From the NCBI RefSeq assembly GCF_000225465.1, contig NC_017259.1, forward strand, positions 248,001 through 312,000: DNA of 64,000 nucleotides. The letters are read 5' to 3'. The stretch comes from Buchnera aphidicola str. Ua (Uroleucon ambrosiae) (GTDB taxonomy: Bacteria; Pseudomonadota; Gammaproteobacteria; Enterobacterales; Enterobacteriaceae). Within the stretch, counting starts at the first letter, position 1, and every line of letters starts with the position of its first letter. The translations under genes were made by a program, and so were the position numbers. Shown here one piece after another: positions 60,738-64,000 of this stretch. A model generated the notes under the pieces. The model saw only the letters and a list, made by a program, of their open reading frames with translations, searched no databases and was not told where the DNA came from.

Positions 60738-63176
60738 TTATACATTATGATTATATAAATTTTTTAATATATCTAGAATCCACTTAAGACGTAAATAATC
60801 ATTATCAAAATGAATAATAAACTTGATTTTTGTTGTATCAACCATTTTCCAAATATGAGGTTCTTTTTGAAATATTTTAAGTAAATATTTAATATTTAAA
60901 AAATTTTCATTATAGAATTTTATTAATCCTGTTTTATGATTAGATTTTATATATTTAATCCCAATTTGATCAGCTATTAATCGAATCTTAGCAATTATAA
61001 TTAAATTTTTAGCAAAATCAGGTAATTTTCCAAATTGATCAATTAGTTCATTTTGTATTTCTTCTATTTCTTTTTCATTTATAGCATTAGAAAGTCTTCT
61101 ATAAAAAAATAATCGTGTATTTACATCTAAAATATAATCATCAGGTAATAAAGAAGAGACATATAATTTAATATCTAATGATTTTTCTAATCTTTTATTT
61201 TGAGAAAATAGTTTTCCTTTTTTTAATAAATTTACAGCATTATTTAATAATTCTATATATAAAGAAAAACCTATATTTTTTATATGACCACTTTGTTCTT
61301 GACCTAAAATTTCACCTACCCCTCGAATTTCAAGATCTTGATTAGATAAAGAAAAACCACCACCAAAATTATCTACTGAAGAAATTGCTTCTAATCTTTT
61401 TTTTGCATCTGAAGTAATTGTTTTAAAATTATTCACTAATAATAAAGCATATGCTTGATTATTCGATCTTCCAACACGACCGCGAAGTTGATGAAGTTGA
61501 GATAATCCAAAATGATCTGCATTTTCAATAATAATTGTATTTGCTTTAGGTATATCAACACCGCTTTCAATAATTGTAGTACAAACTAAAACATTAAATT
61601 GATTATTATAAAATTCATGCATAACTTTTTTTAAATCAATATTATTCATTTGACCATGTCCGATTCTAATATTTGCTTCGGGGATTAATATTGATAATTT
61701 TTTAGCAACATTGATGATATTTTGAACTTTATTATATATGTAATAAATTTGTCCGCCTCGTGTTATTTCACGTAATATTATTTTTCTTATTAATAAAGGA
61801 TTATATTCTTGAATAAAAGTTTTAATAGCTAGTCTCGTAGATGGAGGACTAGAAATAATAGACAAATCTTTTATACCCGTCATTGCCATATTTAAAGTTC
61901 GGGGTATTGGTGTAGCGGTTAAAGTTAGAATATCAATATTAGAATACATTTTTTTTATAATTTCTTTATGATGTACTCCGAATCTATGTTCTTCATCAAT
62001 AATTAACAATCCAAGATTAAACCATTTTATTTTTTTAAAAAGTAATTTATGAGTACCTATTACAATATTAATTTTTCCATTTTCAGATTGTTGAAAAATG
62101 ATATTTTGTTCTTTTAATGTTTGAAATCTAGATAATATATTAATCGAAAAAGAATAATTGCAAAAACGTTTTTTAAAATTTTCATAATGTTGTTGTGCTA
62201 ATAAAGTAGTTGGTACTAACACAACAACTTGTTTGTTATTAGAAACAGATATAAAAGCTGCTCGCATTGCAATTTCTGTTTTACCAAAACCAACATCACC
62301 ACAAATTAAACGATCCATAGGGATAGATTTTGACATATCTTCTATCACAGATGTCATTACTGCATGTTGATCTTTTGTGATTTGAAATAGACAATCATTA
62401 CAAAATTGTTTATATAATTTTATATCTATTTTAAAAACATAGCCTTTTTGAATTGCTCTGTTTGCATGAATTTTTAACAAATGTGATGCATGATCATGAA
62501 TAATATTACTAATTTTATTTTTTTCTTTATTCCATTCTTCACTTCCTAATTTATGCAGAGGAGCATCTTCTATTGATGTTTCATTATAAGGTAAAATAAG
62601 ATGTAAATATGATACTGGTACATATAATTTATCTCCTTCTGCATAAGCAATAATTAAATATTCTGATTGTATACTAGCTGTTTTAATAGTAGTTAAACCT
62701 TTATATCTTCCTATTCCATGTTCAATATGTATAATAGGATGATTGAAAATTAACTGAGATAGATTCCCCTTTTTAGAAAGATTAATATTTTTTTTTATAT
62801 CAGAATCATTTTGATGATTAATTAATTCTGGTAATAAATCTTCAATACAAATGAATAAAATATTATTTTTTTTATCTAAAAAACTATTTTGAATGTTATC
62901 GATCATATAAAAATAATCAATATTTTGATTTATATTAAGAATATTTTTGATATATTTTGGATATATATTATGTTTTTTTAAAAATTGTAAAAACTTTTTT
63001 AAATATTTATTTTCTGTTAAAGAAAAAATTATTTTTCCTGAAAATGAAGATACGCAAGATAATAATTTATTAATTTTTTTTTGATTATTAATATCTTTAA
63101 ATAAAATTAATATTTTTTTATATTTAAAATTAATATTATTTTGATTTTTTAATACTTTTTTTTCTGTAATTTTCAT
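60738..63176 (-). CDS. mfd: Transcription-repair coupling factor Mfd, N-terminally truncated
   Basis: Mfd pushes stalled RNA polymerase off DNA and normally recruits UvrA. It has 812 residues against 1148 in E. coli. The first ~330 residues (UvrB-like, UvrA-binding) are missing; a degenerate stretch like domain 3 occupies residues 1-135. The RNA polymerase-interacting domain (IEHGIGRYKG, YVPVSYLHL), the translocase with GDVGFGKTE and DEEHRFG, LTATPIPRTL, QLRGRVGRS, and the TRCF C-terminal domain are intact. The start near 63176 is uncertain but no upstream homology exists. Confidence 0.94.
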   Translation of the reverse strand: MKITEKKVLKNQNNINFKYKKILILFKDINNQKKINKLLSCVSSFSGKIIFSLTENKYLKKFLQFLKKHNIYPKYIKNILNINQNIDYFYMIDNIQNSFLDKKNNILFICIEDLLPELINHQNDSDIKKNINLSKKGNLSQLIFNHPIIHIEHGIGRYKGLTTIKTASIQSEYLIIAYAEGDKLYVPVSYLHLILPYNETSIEDAPLHKLGSEEWNKEKNKISNIIHDHASHLLKIHANRAIQKGYVFKIDIKLYKQFCNDCLFQITKDQHAVMTSVIEDMSKSIPMDRLICGDVGFGKTEIAMRAAFISVSNNKQVVVLVPTTLLAQQHYENFKKRFCNYSFSINILSRFQTLKEQNIIFQQSENGKINIVIGTHKLLFKKIKWFNLGLLIIDEEHRFGVHHKEIIKKMYSNIDILTLTATPIPRTLNMAMTGIKDLSIISSPPSTRLAIKTFIQEYNPLLIRKIILREITRGGQIYYIYNKVQNIINVAKKLSILIPEANIRIGHGQMNNIDLKKVMHEFYNNQFNVLVCTTIIESGVDIPKANTIIIENADHFGLSQLHQLRGRVGRSNNQAYALLLVNNFKTITSDAKKRLEAISSVDNFGGGFSLSNQDLEIRGVGEILGQEQSGHIKNIGFSLYIELLNNAVNLLKKGKLFSQNKRLEKSLDIKLYVSSLLPDDYILDVNTRLFFYRRLSNAINEKEIEEIQNELIDQFGKLPDFAKNLIIIAKIRLIADQIGIKYIKSNHKTGLIKFYNENFLNIKYLLKIFQKEPHIWKMVDTTKIKFIIHFDNDYLRLKWILDILKNLYNHNV

Positions 63177-63678
63177 AGAATATAATTTTTTAAAAAAAAT
63201 AATTATTAATTTTTAATAAATTATTTTATTGTTAATAAATTTTAATATATATAAAATCTAAATGGTATTGTATATTTCTTATAATACATATAATTATCAA
63301 TATGTATTCTGATTTTTTTTAAGATTATTCAAATATATTATTTAATAAAATATTATGTAATAATTTTAGTTATTAAAAATATTTCATAAAACTATTTTCA
63401 AATAATATGTCAGTAATATAATGTCGAATGACATAAATATTATTTCAATAATATTTTTAAGATTGATAAATATACTTTTAAATTTTCAAATATTATTTTG
63501 AAGTGTAAAATATTAATATGTACTATGTAATAGTTCATAATATAATTTAAGATGAAAAAATATATAAATTTTTATTAATTTTTATATATCAATATATTTT
63601 TTTAATATTAAAAATTTTTATTTTTAATAAAATACTTAAACAATAAAAGACTTTTATTAATTTAAAGATTTCAAAAAA
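63177..63678. other. Divergent region mfd/lolC, no gene seen
   Basis: This is 502 bases of AT-rich DNA, the longest gene-free gap apart from pseudogene areas. It contains a small hairpin (ATGTC-GAAT-GACAT at 63421-63434) and a promoter candidate at 63498-63526. I recognise no protein remnant in any frame. Confidence 0.55.
63498..63526 (+). promoter_or_regulatory. Candidate promoter of lolC
   Basis: TTGAAG at 63498-63503, a 17-base spacer and TACTAT at 63521-63526. It implies a 5' leader of about 145 bases. Such matches are not rare in AT-rich DNA. Confidence 0.35.
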
Positions 63679-64000
63679 ATGTATAAACCTATATATCTCT
63701 TTATTGCTTTACGTTATTTATGGAATATTAATTTACCTAATTTTAAAAAATTTTATTTTTTATCCATTACTAGTATTATGATAAGTACATTTTCTATTGT
63801 GATTACAATATCTGTTATAAATGGATCTGAAAATAACTTTAAAAAAAATATTATATCTTTCATTCCTCATCTAATTATCACTAACCATGATCAATATGTT
63901 AAAAAATCAGATTTTCCTAAACAAATTTTAAACATCAATAACATTAAAAAAGTTTCTGATTTAATTACAAAAGAAATTATTGTTCAAAGTAAAAATAATA
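63679..64000 (+). CDS. lolC: Lipoprotein-releasing system membrane protein LolC (3' end cut by window)
   Basis: LolC is a membrane subunit of the LolCDE ABC transporter, which releases lipoproteins from the inner membrane to LolA. ATG 63679 is followed by 107 open codons to the window end. MYKPIYLFIALRYL matches E. coli LolC MYQPVALFIGLRYM better than LolE; a first membrane segment (about 28-50) and NGSENNFKKNI follow. It lies beside mfd, as in E. coli. Confidence 0.9.
   Translation, partial: MYKPIYLFIALRYLWNINLPNFKKFYFLSITSIMISTFSIVITISVINGSENNFKKNIISFIPHLIITNHDQYVKKSDFPKQILNINNIKKVSDLITKEIIVQSKNN

Noticed and set aside
63177-63678. A possible small gene or gene remnant in the mfd/lolC gap
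   Set aside because: All frames are short, start codons lack Shine-Dalgarno sequences and no protein family could be recognised.

Overview
The window is chromosomal DNA of Buchnera aphidicola, the obligate gammaproteobacterial endosymbiont of aphids. The sequence is extremely AT-rich and Lys, Asn and Ile codons dominate every gene. Nearly all proteins align along their length with Escherichia coli counterparts, and E. coli gene order is kept in blocks with many genes missing between them. The set is typical of the symbiont: flhB and flhA of the flagellar export gate, a 16S rRNA gene not followed by 23S, trpDCBA without trpE or trpG, and biotin genes reduced to bioA, bioB and bioD. There are 55 protein genes (two cut by the window ends, one with a 3' frameshift), one clear pseudogene, one 16S rRNA and three tRNAs. 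No mobile element, phage, CRISPR array or restriction system is visible.

Layout. 1-7443: bamA (5' cut), fabZ, dnaE, then proS on the minus strand. 7698-12789: flhB-flhA and convergent argS. 13037-14986: the 16S rRNA transcription unit with tRNA-Ile and tRNA-Ala. 14978-18383: gloB, rnhA, dnaQ, tRNA-Asp, gmhA, gpt. 18497-25184: grpE, smpB, tadA, then the minus-strand lepA-lepB-rnc-era and acpS. 25382-30106: mnmA, the hflD pseudogene, purB, mltE, fabI. 30285-36162: rnb, ychE, lipB, lipA, pyrF, ribA. 36590-44608 (minus): trpD-trpC-trpB-trpA, yciC-yciB-yciA, cls. 44840-50257: yedA, rluB, sohB, topA. 50310-56150: suhB (minus), rlmN, ispG, hisS, glyA. 56203-64000: bioD and bioB (minus), bioA, pgl and mfd (minus), and the start of lolC.

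The genes cover information processing (DnaE and DnaQ of DNA polymerase III, TopA, Mfd, three aminoacyl-tRNA synthetases, tRNA and rRNA modification, RNases HI, II and III, LepA, Era, SmpB), envelope upkeep (BamA, LepB, LolC, Cls, FabZ, FabI, AcpS), and cofactor or amino acid supply (tryptophan, biotin, lipoate, riboflavin, isoprenoid precursor, glycine/C1). The trp and bio genes fit provisioning of host and symbiont.

I found no previously undescribed system. The points most worth a second look are signs of ongoing reduction and drift: a 15-copy perfect 9-bp tandem repeat inside grpE; an A9 tract in mltE where one extra A restores the conserved C-terminus; an hflD pseudogene still readable in pieces; a SuhB that has lost several catalytic metal ligands; an Mfd without its UvrA-binding module; an NPIH autocleavage loop in FlhB; and several perfect 12-19 bp inverted repeats in short intergenic gaps. 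Starts were adjusted in proS, flhA, gpt, fabI, cls, yciA, yciC, topA, hisS and bioB where family alignment and a Shine-Dalgarno sequence favour an internal codon. Family comparisons are from memory of the E. coli proteins; no search was run.
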